A DNA stretch of 64,000 nucleotides from Candidatus Eisenbacteria bacterium (GCA_016930695.1 JAFGGD010000008.1:62001-126000); one strand, 5' to 3'. Numbered from the stretch's first letter, positions 49,201 through 57,552 are shown. Made by a program: numbers and translations. The notes: generated by a model not told the origin, from the sequence alone.

Positions 49201-51318
49201 CCGGTAAGGGCCGCGCCCGTCCCATAGGATCTCCCGCTCCCCCTCCGGACCGGATTCGACGCCGACCAGGATGCCCGTCCGATCCCGGCTCAGCAGCTCC
49301 CGCAGGGGGAGCACGCCCCAGATCGCGAAGGAATCCGCCCACGACACGGCCACGCGCCGCCGCGCTTCTTCGGGGAGGTCGAGAGAGCCGATCACCCAAT
49401 CCAGCTCCATCAGATAGGGGACGAGACGGAAGAGCGCCTCCGCCTTCCCGCACAGGTCCCCCAGGTCCACCGCCCGTTCCTTGTCGTAGCGGGCGTGGAT
49501 CCGCGTCTCCTCGATCCGCACGTCGTATTCGAGCCGCCGGAAGAAGAGGCGGAGCGCGCCGAGCGACGGGTTCGGGTGCTGGGCGATTTCGTTTTTACTT
49601 ACGCCGTAAAACTCCAGGTCGATCATCCCGCCGCGGTGGGGGGGCGCGTAGTCGATCCGGAGGAAGGCGGGATGGGTGCCGTAGGCGATGTAGTACTGCA
49701 CCTCGTTGCCGTAGAGAAAAACCTTTACGTCAGGAAGATTCTCCTGTCCGTGAAGCGCCTGGCGGCCGAACCCCTCCGCCACGAGACGGACCGGATAGGG
49801 AATCCGCTCCGGCCCTTGCTCGTCCCTCTCCTCGGGATCGAAGTCGGCGTAGCGGATGACGCGGAAGACGCGGGAGACGCGCCGGGGCGACGCGAGCACC
49901 AGGTCCACCGTGCGGTGCGTGGCGCGCCCCTTCTCGACGAGGCGGAAGCCGAAGCGTAGGCCGCGTTGGTGGAGGTAGCGTTTCAGGCCGTGGAGCGTTC
50001 GGACCTCGCCGGCGGAGCGGGGCTCTTCGAAGCTCTGCACGAGCCGGGTCGTCTCCGCCGACAGGGAGGGCCCGTCCGGTTCGCGGCCCGTCTCCGCGAG
50101 CACCGCGGCGTGGAGGGCGGCGTAGATCTCCGGGAGCCGCTCGCACTCCTCGTCGTGGCCGGAGAAGAGGTAGACGTAGTCCTCGACGATCCGGTCCATT
50201 CTCTCGAGGATCCGGAGCACCTTCTCCCGCGTGAGGGGAGCTACGTCGAGGATGTCGGCGAGGACCTCGGCGTGGGCCAGGTTTACGGAGCGGAAGCGCT
50301 CCACAGGGTCCGCTTCCTCTCGGGCGGGCCGGCGCCCGTCCCGGCGGCCGCCGTGAGCCAGAATCAGGATCAACCCGGAGATGCGCCGCGCGCCCTCGCA
50401 ACCGTCGAAGAGGTTCGCTTCCGCCGGCGACACCATCAGCGGAAAGGAACCTCCCACGCTCACGCCGATCACCGGCCGCGCCTCCAGGCCGAGGTTGACC
50501 CGGCTCCAACCGAGTTCGGCGATCACCTCCCGGAGGAGCGGGCGGCGGCACGCCTCCTCGGCGCCGCGAAGGGATTCCAGAATGGGGGGCGGCCCTTTCC
50601 CCTCGGGCGCGATATGAAGCAGGTCCCGGTGGGAGGCGCGTGTGAAGGCGAGATAGGGCTGCAGAAACGCGGCCGCCTCCGCCCCCAGGAGCGTCCGGGC
50701 GGTCTCCTCGTCCGCCGGTTTCCCCTCACGGTCGAGGACGCGGGCGGCGAGACGGCGGATTTTCCGGCTCGGTCCGCGGAGGAAGAGGGCGAGCGCGGCC
50801 TTGTCGGGATCGCCGCCGCCGGCGACGGGGAGGCGCGCCAGTATGCGGCCGATTCGCTCCAGCGATTCGCCGTCGGCGAAGGGGGAATCGGCCTCCTCCA
50901 CCCGGTCGGCCAGGCCGTCCAGCAGTTCCGGTGCCGGCGGAGCGGCGCCTTCGCTTATCCGCTCCACGGTCCGCTCGAGAGCTCGACGGGCGAGGGCGCC
51001 CTCCCGCGCGTCGATCATGCCGCGGAGGAAGGGGAGCGGATCGGCGGCGTGGAAGACCGCGCCGTCGAGAAGTTCGAAGAGATGCCAGGCGATCTCGCCG
51101 CTCCGGCGATGGAGGAAGGGGACGAGGGGGAGGAGCCAGCCGAGCCGACGGGGAGGGGGCGGATTCGGAAGCAGGGCCGCGATGGCGGCGCACGCCTCGG
51201 CCACACGGTCCGGCCGGCCGAGGGCGACGTCGAACTGCTCCGAGACTTCCCGCACACGCTCGCGAAACAGGGCGTCGTCGGCCGGGTCGTCCCTTTGTGG
51301 ATCGGTCTTTTGGGTCAT
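46234..51318 (-). CDS. Giant dikinase-like protein: unknown N-terminus, phosphohistidine domain, C-terminal PPDK-type ATP-binding domain
   Basis: The protein has 1694 residues. Residues 1 to about 880 match no family I know. They seem to be a helical part followed by a beta-rich region around 420-700. A PEP-utilisers mobile domain is centred on H998 in STGGGALSHAGL. A helical stretch (about 1080-1330) follows. The C-terminus from about 1335 is a PPDK/PEP-synthase ATP-binding domain: LFGWKAANLAEM, VAIRSSALEED, GEFETF, LWTERAI, VIVQRIV, GLGLGEGIVSG, DIEFGIE and ILQARPV, with all nucleotide residues intact. The PEP/pyruvate TIM barrel is absent. The His-domain-before-ATP-domain order is that of plant glucan or phosphoglucan, water dikinases, not PpsA or PPDK. 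It likely phosphorylates an unknown acceptor via H998. Overlaps the MaeB-like gene. Confidence 0.85.
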   Translation of the reverse strand: MTQKTDPQRDDPADDALFRERVREVSEQFDVALGRPDRVAEACAAIAALLPNPPPPRRLGWLLPLVPFLHRRSGEIAWHLFELLDGAVFHAADPLPFLRGMIDAREGALARRALERTVERISEGAAPPAPELLDGLADRVEEADSPFADGESLERIGRILARLPVAGGGDPDKAALALFLRGPSRKIRRLAARVLDREGKPADEETARTLLGAEAAAFLQPYLAFTRASHRDLLHIAPEGKGPPPILESLRGAEEACRRPLLREVIAELGWSRVNLGLEARPVIGVSVGGSFPLMVSPAEANLFDGCEGARRISGLILILAHGGRRDGRRPAREEADPVERFRSVNLAHAEVLADILDVAPLTREKVLRILERMDRIVEDYVYLFSGHDEECERLPEIYAALHAAVLAETGREPDGPSLSAETTRLVQSFEEPRSAGEVRTLHGLKRYLHQRGLRFGFRLVEKGRATHRTVDLVLASPRRVSRVFRVIRYADFDPEERDEQGPERIPYPVRLVAEGFGRQALHGQENLPDVKVFLYGNEVQYYIAYGTHPAFLRIDYAPPHRGGMIDLEFYGVSKNEIAQHPNPSLGALRLFFRRLEYDVRIEETRIHARYDKERAVDLGDLCGKAEALFRLVPYLMELDWVIGSLDLPEEARRRVAVSWADSFAIWGVLPLRELLSRDRTGILVGVESGPEGEREILWDGRGPYRDRFREPPPGCVLSGIPRALESLGLEATPIPEEEAERPVGQIGLESALLEPLRRAVACGEIEERLEAFRRRPETHFRREHETERFARILADKDRVVAEAADLARLVADLGRTLRFRTTGSLNGYEVQRARLALRGPSLEIYVLRDGGGVSRLAFFTRGPCLFLHREKGRGQWRSNASTDRAELHRVLRSNDYPVIDEEAAGKDDRETAARKRERFRAPNPARRPRPAPGERVLAGLRASPGRAAGFALFGVEGRDPRDLDGAVLVAPTVRPEDNTYLYHAAAIVSTGGGALSHAGLIAIQFRKPALIISGEWERDSEEGAAALRYRTLEFEDEFRDVEGYRAAIRRRVRERSHLLREGDLVVVDAEEGTLRVLGRGSDVTALHESFLRFGEACRLLSGATDEEEILRLRGDRLRARHGIEKILVRLEDPALARHAVQELFLNRAFRGEGEGSERAALLETILENRKAGAVAREELERIAREIRERHDAFQDYALHRIPAARSAFEALGLRLDLLALRATLEDTGGAHRLLGAELPPERIDPEPVDRAVRNRLAELRRDWIGRVDEMERAPDHRVGLRHALRKLARIDRVLGVPPEESERFERIAARVDEEDRRTRDRLRERHVLRPADGGFPLSPLFGWKAANLAEMELLLGAAVVPPWFAVTDSAFREALESPLGPAADRVRGITGRPSTLREAIESVSEREDLDRTDRSRLIRSLWEEVELPRDLAREVTEAYRSLFADEASGEGSLPYVAIRSSALEEDAETAARAGEFETFLFVRGGRPLLLHLKRAWSGLWTERAIHNRSVLEIGLDRIGGGVIVQRIVRSRVSGVLQTVNAAERKMGEMVIDAGLGLGEGIVSGTVGADRITVAKEEDLQTGTLRFRYRTGDKREQIVFDRAAGEGTVRTETLYHQRFRPALEYVELCELVRTADRLESAYGYPLDIEFGIEETRLWILQARPVVTFLETLRGTLLGRPLAPPPPSDRKEKSP

Positions 51319-51498
51319 GGCGCGAAGGAACCCGGTCCGGATCGCTCTCCCGGACCCGTCGGAGGACCGCCGGACGCCGCCCCGTGCACCGGCGCGGCCC
51401 GTGCGGGTCCGGCCGGGAGCGGCTCGTCCGTTCGGATTCTATCGCCGTGACGCGGGGGATTCCAGGACGAAGGGGAACGCGGCGGAGAGGAGCGACCC

Positions 51499-52302
51499 TT
51501 ACTCGCCGCCCGTGGCGGGGGAGGGAACCATGCCCGCCGCGTGGAGGGCGGCGTTCAGGTCGCGCAGTTCGTTCTCCAGGCGGTCGACCATGTCGGCGAC
51601 ATTTTCCACGTCGCCGCTGCTTCCCGCTTTCTCGATCCGGAAAGCGATGTCGGAGACTCGCTCGGCGCCGATGTTCCCCGCCGCTCCCTTGATCGAGTGG
51701 GCCAGGTATTCCACCGTGGCGGCGTCGGCGTCCCGGGCGGCCCGAATGAGCGACTCCAGGCGCTCGGGGGTGTCCTGAAGAAAGACGTCGACGATTTCCA
51801 GGCAAAGCTCTTCATCGCCGTCGAGCCGATCCATCATCCCCTCCCGGTCGAACACCGGGATTCCGGCCGTCGCGCCGGCCGGATTCTCCCCTTCGGCTCC
51901 CGCGCCGGTTCTCTCCGCCGCGGCGGAGACGTTCCGGGCGATCACCTCGCGGAGCAAGCGCGGCTGGATCGGCTTGGAGGCGTAGTCGTTCATGCCGGAG
52001 GCGAGACACGCCTCCCGGTCCTTCTGCATGGCGTGGGCCGTCACGGCGATGATCGGGATGTGGTGGTCGCGGACGCGCGAATCGGGCGAACGGATCCGGC
52101 GGGTCGCCTCCAATCCGTCTATCTCCGGCATCTGAACGTCCATGAGGACGAGGTCGAAATCGTTCTCTTCGAGGGCGACGAGCGCTTCCGCGCCGTTGGC
52201 GACGGCCGACACGGAGTGGCCGTCCTTTTCCAGAATCCGGAGGGCGACTTTCTGGTTGATCGGGTTGTCGTCCGCCACGAGGATACGCAGTCCGCTCACC
52301 AT
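51499..52302 (-). CDS. Receiver-Hpt protein (phosphorelay intermediate)
   Basis: The protein has 267 residues. Residues 5-120 are a canonical receiver (VADDNPINQ, D55 in [20 protein letters not shown]). After an Ala/Gly-rich linker, residues about 150-255 form an Hpt domain with the phosphorylatable H202 in LAHSIKGAAGN. No kinase or output domain. Such proteins shuttle phosphate between a hybrid kinase and a final regulator. Similarity of both domains to the end of the hybrid kinase at 6470-8800 suggests a derived module, though the genes are 43 kb apart. It is 180 nt from the dikinase gene on the same strand; co-transcription is possible. Confidence 0.93.
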   Translation of the reverse strand: MVSGLRILVADDNPINQKVALRILEKDGHSVSAVANGAEALVALEENDFDLVLMDVQMPEIDGLEATRRIRSPDSRVRDHHIPIIAVTAHAMQKDREACLASGMNDYASKPIQPRLLREVIARNVSAAAERTGAGAEGENPAGATAGIPVFDREGMMDRLDGDEELCLEIVDVFLQDTPERLESLIRAARDADAATVEYLAHSIKGAAGNIGAERVSDIAFRIEKAGSSGDVENVADMVDRLENELRDLNAALHAAGMVPSPATGGE

Positions 52303-52629
52303 GTGATTCCTTCCGGTCCGCGCCGGTTATTTTCATGGGCCGTCTTACTCCGCGTATCGGCTCGGCCCGAGCCCCGGTTTAGCCGTCCGTCCGCCTCCGG
52401 CGCCTTGACCGCCGCGATCCCCGGTACTATGCTGGAAAGAGCGGACGGGCTTCTTGCCCTGCGGCATATAACCGATTGAGATCGAGTGAGATAGATCGGG
52501 TTCCATGCTCCCTTCGCCCACCGGCGGGACAGGAGAACCGATCGGGCGCGACCACGCCGGCTCCTTCCGGCCGCGGATGCCCACCGGCGCCCTCTTTGTT
52601 CCAATCCGAAACGAGAAGAAAGGACGACC
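52303..52629. other. Intergenic region with promoter and long 5' leader before the oligopeptidase gene
   Basis: About 327 nt. It contains the promoter at 52405-52433 and then about 190 nt of putative leader, with short near-palindromes such as CGATCGGG/CCGATTG but no riboswitch consensus I recognise. No ORF is supported. The divergent REC-Hpt gene starts at its left edge. Confidence 0.5.
52405..52433 (+). promoter_or_regulatory. Putative sigma70-type promoter for the prolyl oligopeptidase gene
   Basis: TTGACC (52405-52410), a 17-nt spacer and TATGCT (52428-52433), about 197 nt before the ATG, implying a long untranslated leader. Confidence 0.6.
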
Positions 52630-54753
52630 ATGAAAGGACGAAAGATCGCTCTTTTCCTCGCGACGCCGCTCCTCCTCCTCCCTCTCCGTGGAGAAGCCGT
52701 CGACTATCCCGAGACGCGCCGGACGGACTTGGTGGAGGAGATCCACGGAACGAAGGTGGCCGATCCCTATCGTTGGATGGAGGACCTGGACTCCGAGGAG
52801 ATCCACCGGTGGGTGGGGGAACAGAACGGGCTCACCTTCGGTTTTCTCGAGGGGATTCCGGGGCGGAAGCGGATCACCGACCGGATGACCGAGCTATGGA
52901 ACTACGAACGTTTCGGCATGCCCACCCGCCGGGGGAACCGCTATTTCTTCAGTAAAAACGACGGGCTCCAAAATCAGTCGGTGTATTACGTCCGCGAAGC
53001 GCTCCGGGGCGAGCCGCGGGTGCTCATCGATCCCAACGGTTTCTCCGAGGACGGCACCGTCGCGCTCTCCCAAATCTCCATCAGCCCCCGCGGCCGCTAC
53101 GTGATGTACGGCACGAGCGAAAGCGGATCGGACTGGATGACCTTCCACGTCCGCGACGTCGCCGGCGGGAAGGACATGCCGGACATTCTTAAGTGGATCA
53201 AGTTTTCCGACGCCGCCTGGACCGCCGACGAAAAGGGTTTCTACTACGCCCGCTTCGCCCCTCCCAAGGAGGGGGACGCCTACGAGGACGTGAACAAGAA
53301 CCAGAAGCTGTACTATCACCGTCTCGGGGATCCGCAGACCCGGGACCGGCTGGTCTACGAACGGCCGGACGACCCGGAGATCGGTTTCGATCCTTACGTG
53401 ACGCCGGACGGACGGTTTCTTCTGATCAATCTCTCCCGAGGGTCGGACCGCCGGAACGACGTCCACCTGCTCGATCTGCGCCGCCCGAACCGCGGGATGA
53501 TCCGCCTCTTCGATCGCTTCGACGGCGTGTACGACTACGTGGGGAACCGCGGCGACGTTTTCTACTTTCGCACCAACAAGGACGCGCCCAACTACCGTCT
53601 GATCGCCGTCGACCTGAACCGGCCCGAGCAGAAGGAGTGGACCACGCTGATCCCCGAGAGCGACGCCGTCATCGACGGAATCGGCATGGCGCACGGTCAC
53701 TTCGTGGTTTCGGCCATGGTGGACGTGAAGGCCCGCCTCACCCTCCACGACGGGAAAGGGAATCTCGTCCGCCGGATCGACCTCCCCGATATCGGCGCGG
53801 TGAACGGCGTTCGCTGCCGCCCGGACTGGGATGAGTTCTTCTACGATTTCGAGTCCTTCAACGTTCCGAGGACGATCTACCGCTACGACTTCACGCGGGG
53901 CGAGTCGGAAGTCTTCTTCGCGCCCGGCATCGACTACGACGTCTCCTCCTTCGTCACGGAGCAGGTTTTTTACAAGAGCAAGGACGGCACGCGGGTCCCC
54001 ATGTTCCTGGTCCACAAAAAGGGGATCCCGATGGACGGTTCGAATCCGACCTTCGTCTACGCCTACGGCGGGTTCAACATCTCCATGACCCCCTATTTCC
54101 GGGCGTACTGGCTCGTCTGGCTCGAGATGGGCGGTATGCTCGCCGTGCCCAATCTCCGCGGCGGCGGCGAGTACGGGAATCGCTGGCACGAGGCGGGCAT
54201 CCTGGACAAGAAGCAGAACGGGATCGACGATTTCATCTCCGCGGTGGAGTACCTGATCGAGAAGGGTTATACGTCGACGCCCAAAGTGGCGATCGGCGGG
54301 GGGAGCAACGGCGGGATGATGGTCGCCGCCGTCGCGAACCAGCGACCGGATCTTCTCGGCGCGGTGATCGCCGACGTGGGCGTGATGGACATGCTTCGAT
54401 TCCACAAGTTCACCATCGGTTGGGCGTGGACCTCCGACTACGGCTCGCCCGACGACCCGGAGCAATTCCGCACGCTCCGCGCCTACTCTCCCTATCACAA
54501 CATCCGCCCCGGCGTCCGATACCCGGCCGTTCTCGTTCTCACTTCCGATCACGACGACCGCGTGGTGCCGAGTCACTCCTTCAAGTACGCCGCCGCGCTG
54601 CAGGCGGCGCAGGAGGGAGACGCGCCGATCCTGATCCGCATCGAGGAGAAGGCGGGGCACGGCGCCGGGCTGCCGACGGACAAGCAGATCCAGGAGCGAG
54701 CCGACAAATGGGCTTTTCTCGAGGAAGTCCTCGGCATGGATGTAATGCCCTAA
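52630..54753 (+). CDS. Prolyl oligopeptidase family serine peptidase (S9A), exported
   Basis: The protein has 707 residues with a signal peptide (MKGRKIALFLATPLLLLPLRGEA). The N-terminal region (about 25-90, DPYRWMEDLDSEE) and seven-bladed propeller (about 90-430) precede the alpha/beta-hydrolase domain. The catalytic triad is S559 in GGGSNGGMM, an Asp in SDHDDRVVP (640-643) and H677 in KAGHGAG. It cleaves short proline-containing peptides, here in the periplasm or outside the cell. AGAAAGGACGACC precedes the ATG. A GC-rich hairpin (GGGGCCCGG with CCGGGTCCC) follows the stop. Confidence 0.97.
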   Translation: MKGRKIALFLATPLLLLPLRGEAVDYPETRRTDLVEEIHGTKVADPYRWMEDLDSEEIHRWVGEQNGLTFGFLEGIPGRKRITDRMTELWNYERFGMPTRRGNRYFFSKNDGLQNQSVYYVREALRGEPRVLIDPNGFSEDGTVALSQISISPRGRYVMYGTSESGSDWMTFHVRDVAGGKDMPDILKWIKFSDAAWTADEKGFYYARFAPPKEGDAYEDVNKNQKLYYHRLGDPQTRDRLVYERPDDPEIGFDPYVTPDGRFLLINLSRGSDRRNDVHLLDLRRPNRGMIRLFDRFDGVYDYVGNRGDVFYFRTNKDAPNYRLIAVDLNRPEQKEWTTLIPESDAVIDGIGMAHGHFVVSAMVDVKARLTLHDGKGNLVRRIDLPDIGAVNGVRCRPDWDEFFYDFESFNVPRTIYRYDFTRGESEVFFAPGIDYDVSSFVTEQVFYKSKDGTRVPMFLVHKKGIPMDGSNPTFVYAYGGFNISMTPYFRAYWLVWLEMGGMLAVPNLRGGGEYGNRWHEAGILDKKQNGIDDFISAVEYLIEKGYTSTPKVAIGGGSNGGMMVAAVANQRPDLLGAVIADVGVMDMLRFHKFTIGWAWTSDYGSPDDPEQFRTLRAYSPYHNIRPGVRYPAVLVLTSDHDDRVVPSHSFKYAAALQAAQEGDAPILIRIEEKAGHGAGLPTDKQIQERADKWAFLEEVLGMDVMP

Positions 54754-54820
54754 AGGATTCTCGGACGAACCGTGCGCGGGGCCCGGCGGCCGGACCGGGT
54801 CCCGCGGCGGGGAGAAAGCG

Positions 54821-55411
54821 ATGAAGAGGATCTGCGTGTACGCTGCATCCAACCCTGGGCGGGACCGTCGTTTCGGGGAGGCCGCGGCGCGTCTCGGCCG
54901 GGTCGTCGCCTCGCGCGGCCTGGAAATGGTCTACGGCGGCGGACGGCTCGGCGTAATGGGCCGCGCGGCGGACGGAGCGATCGCGGCGGGCGGCCGAGTG
55001 ACCGGAGTGATTCCGCGATTCATGGAGGCGCGGGTTCACCCCGGCCTCACCCGCGTCGAGTACGTGGAGACGATGCACGAGCGAAAGGCGCGCATGGCCG
55101 CGCTGGCCGACGGCTTCGTCACGCTCCCCGGCGGTCTCGGCACGCTGGAGGAGACCGTGGAGATCCTCACGTGGACCCAGCTCGGCCTGCACCGGAAGCC
55201 GCTCGGTCTCCTGAACGCCGCCGGGTACTACGACCCCTTGCTCGCCTGGATGGACCGCGCCGCACGTGAGGGCTTTCTCCGACCCGAGCATCGCGCCATG
55301 GTCCTGGTCGCCGGAGAGCCGGAGGATCTGCTCGGCCTCATGGCGGACTATCGGGCGCCGGCGTCGATCCTGGACGACGGCGCGGCCGGCGGCCCCCCCG
55401 GCGCCGCCTAG
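54821..55411 (+). CDS. LOG-family protein (cytokinin riboside 5'-monophosphate phosphoribohydrolase-like, TIGR00730)
   Basis: The protein has 196 residues, a Rossmann-like lysine-decarboxylase-annotated fold. Signatures: VYGGGRLGVMGRAADGA and PGGLGTLEETVEILTW (the PGGxGTxxE motif). Members hydrolyse nucleoside 5'-monophosphates to base and ribose 5-phosphate; they do not decarboxylate lysine despite the old annotation. Cytoplasmic. Isolated by 67 nt from the oligopeptidase gene and 211 nt from the next operon. Confidence 0.92.
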   Translation: MKRICVYAASNPGRDRRFGEAAARLGRVVASRGLEMVYGGGRLGVMGRAADGAIAAGGRVTGVIPRFMEARVHPGLTRVEYVETMHERKARMAALADGFVTLPGGLGTLEETVEILTWTQLGLHRKPLGLLNAAGYYDPLLAWMDRAAREGFLRPEHRAMVLVAGEPEDLLGLMADYRAPASILDDGAAGGPPGAA

Positions 55412-55538
55412 CCGGAGTCTGCTCTCCCCCGCTATCCGCCCCAAACGATTGAGGGGCGAACGGTATTTCCCCTTTCCCCGACCCTCCCCCGAGGCCGGAC
55501 GGAACGCGCAAAGAGGTGAGTTTGCGGCCCGTTCCCCC

Positions 55539-55544
55539 TATAAT
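55539..55544 (+). promoter_or_regulatory. Consensus -10 box (TATAAT) upstream of the catabolic operon
   Basis: A perfect TATAAT lies 79 nt before the first gene of the operon at 55623. No recognisable -35 hexamer sits 16-18 nt upstream (the sequence there is GTGAGTTTG), which would fit a promoter needing an activator. Confidence 0.55.
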
Positions 55545-55622
55545 AGGAGCAATCGAATCACACGGCCTCGGTCTGGCGGACCGGCGGCCCGAAAGGAACG
55601 AACGCAGAAAGGGGACGACGGC

Positions 55623-56372
55623 ATGTCGGTCGATCTGGAGAAGATTCTGAGGCCGGTGGATAATCCCATACCACCCTTCCCGCCCAAGCAGATGACCATC
55701 GCGAGCGGGGAGGAGATGGTGATCCGCCAGGTGGAACGGGACGAGATTCCGGACGTGCTCGCCTATGTGGCGCCGCTGGTGCACGTGGAGCGCGACTTCT
55801 ACGACGTGGTCGCCGCGCGCGTCTACTCGGAGCTGCTCGCCTACTACCGCCACCGCATGCAGGACGAGTACGTGCTGGTCGCCCAGATCGACGGGGAGAT
55901 CGCCGCCGTCGTGAACGGCCGCCAGGTGAACGCCAAGACGGGGATGTCGCTCCACACGCTCGCACTCCGGCGCGGTCTCCGGATCGGCGCCCACGCCTTC
56001 GCCGCCAAAATGGAGTACCACATGGACGTGCTCGGCCACGACGAGGTGTTGATCGTCGCCGAATCGCCCATCGGTTTCCGGCGGTGGATGATCGAGTACA
56101 AACTGGAGAAGCGGTTCGACGTTCCTCACGAGCTGGGCGGCGTCCCCTCCTGGGCGCTCACCCGCGAGCTTTTCGAGCGCGCCCGAAGCACCCTCGTGGT
56201 GGGGCGGCGCCCCGTGCCGGAGAAGCTGCTCGCCAAGGCGACCGCGGGAATCCTTCCCCCCTCCGATCCGCCCACGCCGCCGCAGGATCTTCTCGCCGCG
56301 ACCCGTTCCCTCTATGACCCCACCGGAACGGCGCTCATGCTCCAGCGGTGGAAGCAGGAAGGGAAGGTGTAG
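55623..56372 (+). CDS. Uncharacterised protein, possibly GNAT-fold acyltransferase
   Basis: The protein has 249 residues from ATG 55623 (GAAAGGGGACGACGGC upstream). Residues about 28-190 have an alternating strand/helix pattern (MVIRQVERDEIPDVL, DEYVLVAQIDGEIAAVVNGRQ, SLHTLALRRGLRIGAHAFAAKMEYHMDVLGHDEVLIVAES, GFRRWMIEYKLEKRF) that resembles GNAT N-acyltransferases. There is a beta-bulge-like stretch and an RRGLRIGAHAF segment in place of the usual acetyl-CoA loop. I am not certain of the family. It is the first gene of a packed operon and lies 2 nt before the thiolase-like gene, so it probably acts on the same pathway. Confidence 0.6.
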   Translation: MSVDLEKILRPVDNPIPPFPPKQMTIASGEEMVIRQVERDEIPDVLAYVAPLVHVERDFYDVVAARVYSELLAYYRHRMQDEYVLVAQIDGEIAAVVNGRQVNAKTGMSLHTLALRRGLRIGAHAFAAKMEYHMDVLGHDEVLIVAESPIGFRRWMIEYKLEKRFDVPHELGGVPSWALTRELFERARSTLVVGRRPVPEKLLAKATAGILPPSDPPTPPQDLLAATRSLYDPTGTALMLQRWKQEGKV

Positions 56373-56374
56373 CC

Positions 56375-57550
56375 ATGCGCGACGTCTACATCGCCGGAAT
56401 CGGCATCACCACCTTTACACGGCTCGAGTATCCTCTCTCGGAGATCGCCTGCTATCCCTCCATGATGGCGATGAAGGACGCGGGCCTGAAAAAAGTGGAT
56501 CACCTCTACGTGGCCAACATGGGCTCCGGGCGGGTGAACCACCAGAGCGGGCTCGCGAGCGCCGTCATCGACTCGCTCAGCCTCACGCCGGCCGGCGCGG
56601 AGGCGATCGAGAACGGCCCCGCCTCGGGCGCGTCGGCGGTGCGCGCCGGTTTCCTCGCGATCGCCTCGGGCATGCACGACGCGGTTCTCGTGACCGGCGC
56701 GGAGCGGATGCGTGAGGTGAACAACCTGGAGGCGACCGACTTCGTGGCCACCCTGACCCACCCGCTGGCGGAGTACATTTACGGCGTGACCCTTCCGTCG
56801 CTGGCGGCGATGTTCACGCGCCTCTACATGGAGAAGTACGGCGTCACGGCGCGGCACCTCGCCATGGTGGCGGTGAAGAACCAGAACAACGCGCTCCGGA
56901 ACGAGTTCGCCCACCTGCACCAGAAGATCTCCGTCGAGGGGATTCTCGACTCGCCGGAAGCGATGACCAACAACCCCTACGTGTCGGAGCCGCTCCGCTT
57001 CTTCGACTGTTGCCCCGTCTCGGACGGCGGCGCGAGCGTGCTCTTGGTTTCCAAGGAGACGGCGAAGAAGCTCGGCCGGCCGATGATCCGGATCGCCGGC
57101 GTCGGCCAGGCGACGGACAGCCACGCCGTGCACGAACGCCCCGAGCCGACGGACCTGCCGGCGGTGCGGCTCGCCGCGAAGTCCGCCTTCGACATGGCCG
57201 GCCTCGCGCCGTCGGACGTACGGGTGGCGGAGCTGCACGACGCGTTCACCATCCTGGAGATCGCCGAGAGCGAGGAGGCGGGTTTCTTCCCGAAGGGGAA
57301 GGGGCACATCGCCCTCGAGAAGGGGGAGACGGCGCTGGGCGGCCGGCTGCCGATCAATCCCTCCGGCGGCCTGAAGGGGAAGGGACACCCGGTGGGCGCC
57401 ACCGGCGTGGCCCAGGTCCACGAGATCGTCACGCAGCTCCGCGGCGACGCCGGAGAGCGTCAGGTCGAGGGGGCCCGCGTCGGATTCACCTGTAACTTCG
57501 GCGGCTTCGGCAACAACGTGGTCTGCCTCGTGCTGACGAGGGAGGATTAG
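56375..57550 (+). CDS. Thiolase-superfamily protein lacking the nucleophilic cysteine
   Basis: The protein has 391 residues and the SCP2/archaeal-type thiolase fold (VYIAGIGITTF, ELHDAFTILE, NPSGGLKGKGHPVGATG, CNFGGFGNN). In thiolases the first active Cys sits in NxCASG; here the segment reads IENGPASGA, so position 82 is Pro. The downstream His of ELHD and GHPVGATG are kept. Homologues without this Cys that pair with a DUF35 protein include the aldolase Ltp2 of bacterial steroid side-chain degradation. The next gene is DUF35 (2 nt later), supporting a retro-aldol-type or other non-Claisen role. A functional thiolase is unlikely. Confidence 0.82.
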   Translation: MRDVYIAGIGITTFTRLEYPLSEIACYPSMMAMKDAGLKKVDHLYVANMGSGRVNHQSGLASAVIDSLSLTPAGAEAIENGPASGASAVRAGFLAIASGMHDAVLVTGAERMREVNNLEATDFVATLTHPLAEYIYGVTLPSLAAMFTRLYMEKYGVTARHLAMVAVKNQNNALRNEFAHLHQKISVEGILDSPEAMTNNPYVSEPLRFFDCCPVSDGGASVLLVSKETAKKLGRPMIRIAGVGQATDSHAVHERPEPTDLPAVRLAAKSAFDMAGLAPSDVRVAELHDAFTILEIAESEEAGFFPKGKGHIALEKGETALGGRLPINPSGGLKGKGHPVGATGVAQVHEIVTQLRGDAGERQVEGARVGFTCNFGGFGNNVVCLVLTRED

Positions 57551-57552
57551 GG

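Noticed and set aside
54038-54048. GGTTCGAATCC, a T-loop-like sequence suggesting a tRNA
   Set aside because: It lies inside the prolyl oligopeptidase coding sequence and no cloverleaf can be built around it.
54821-55411. Lysine decarboxylase annotation for the LOG-family gene
   Set aside because: The PGGxGTxxE motif marks a phosphoribohydrolase family; the lysine decarboxylase name is a historical misannotation.
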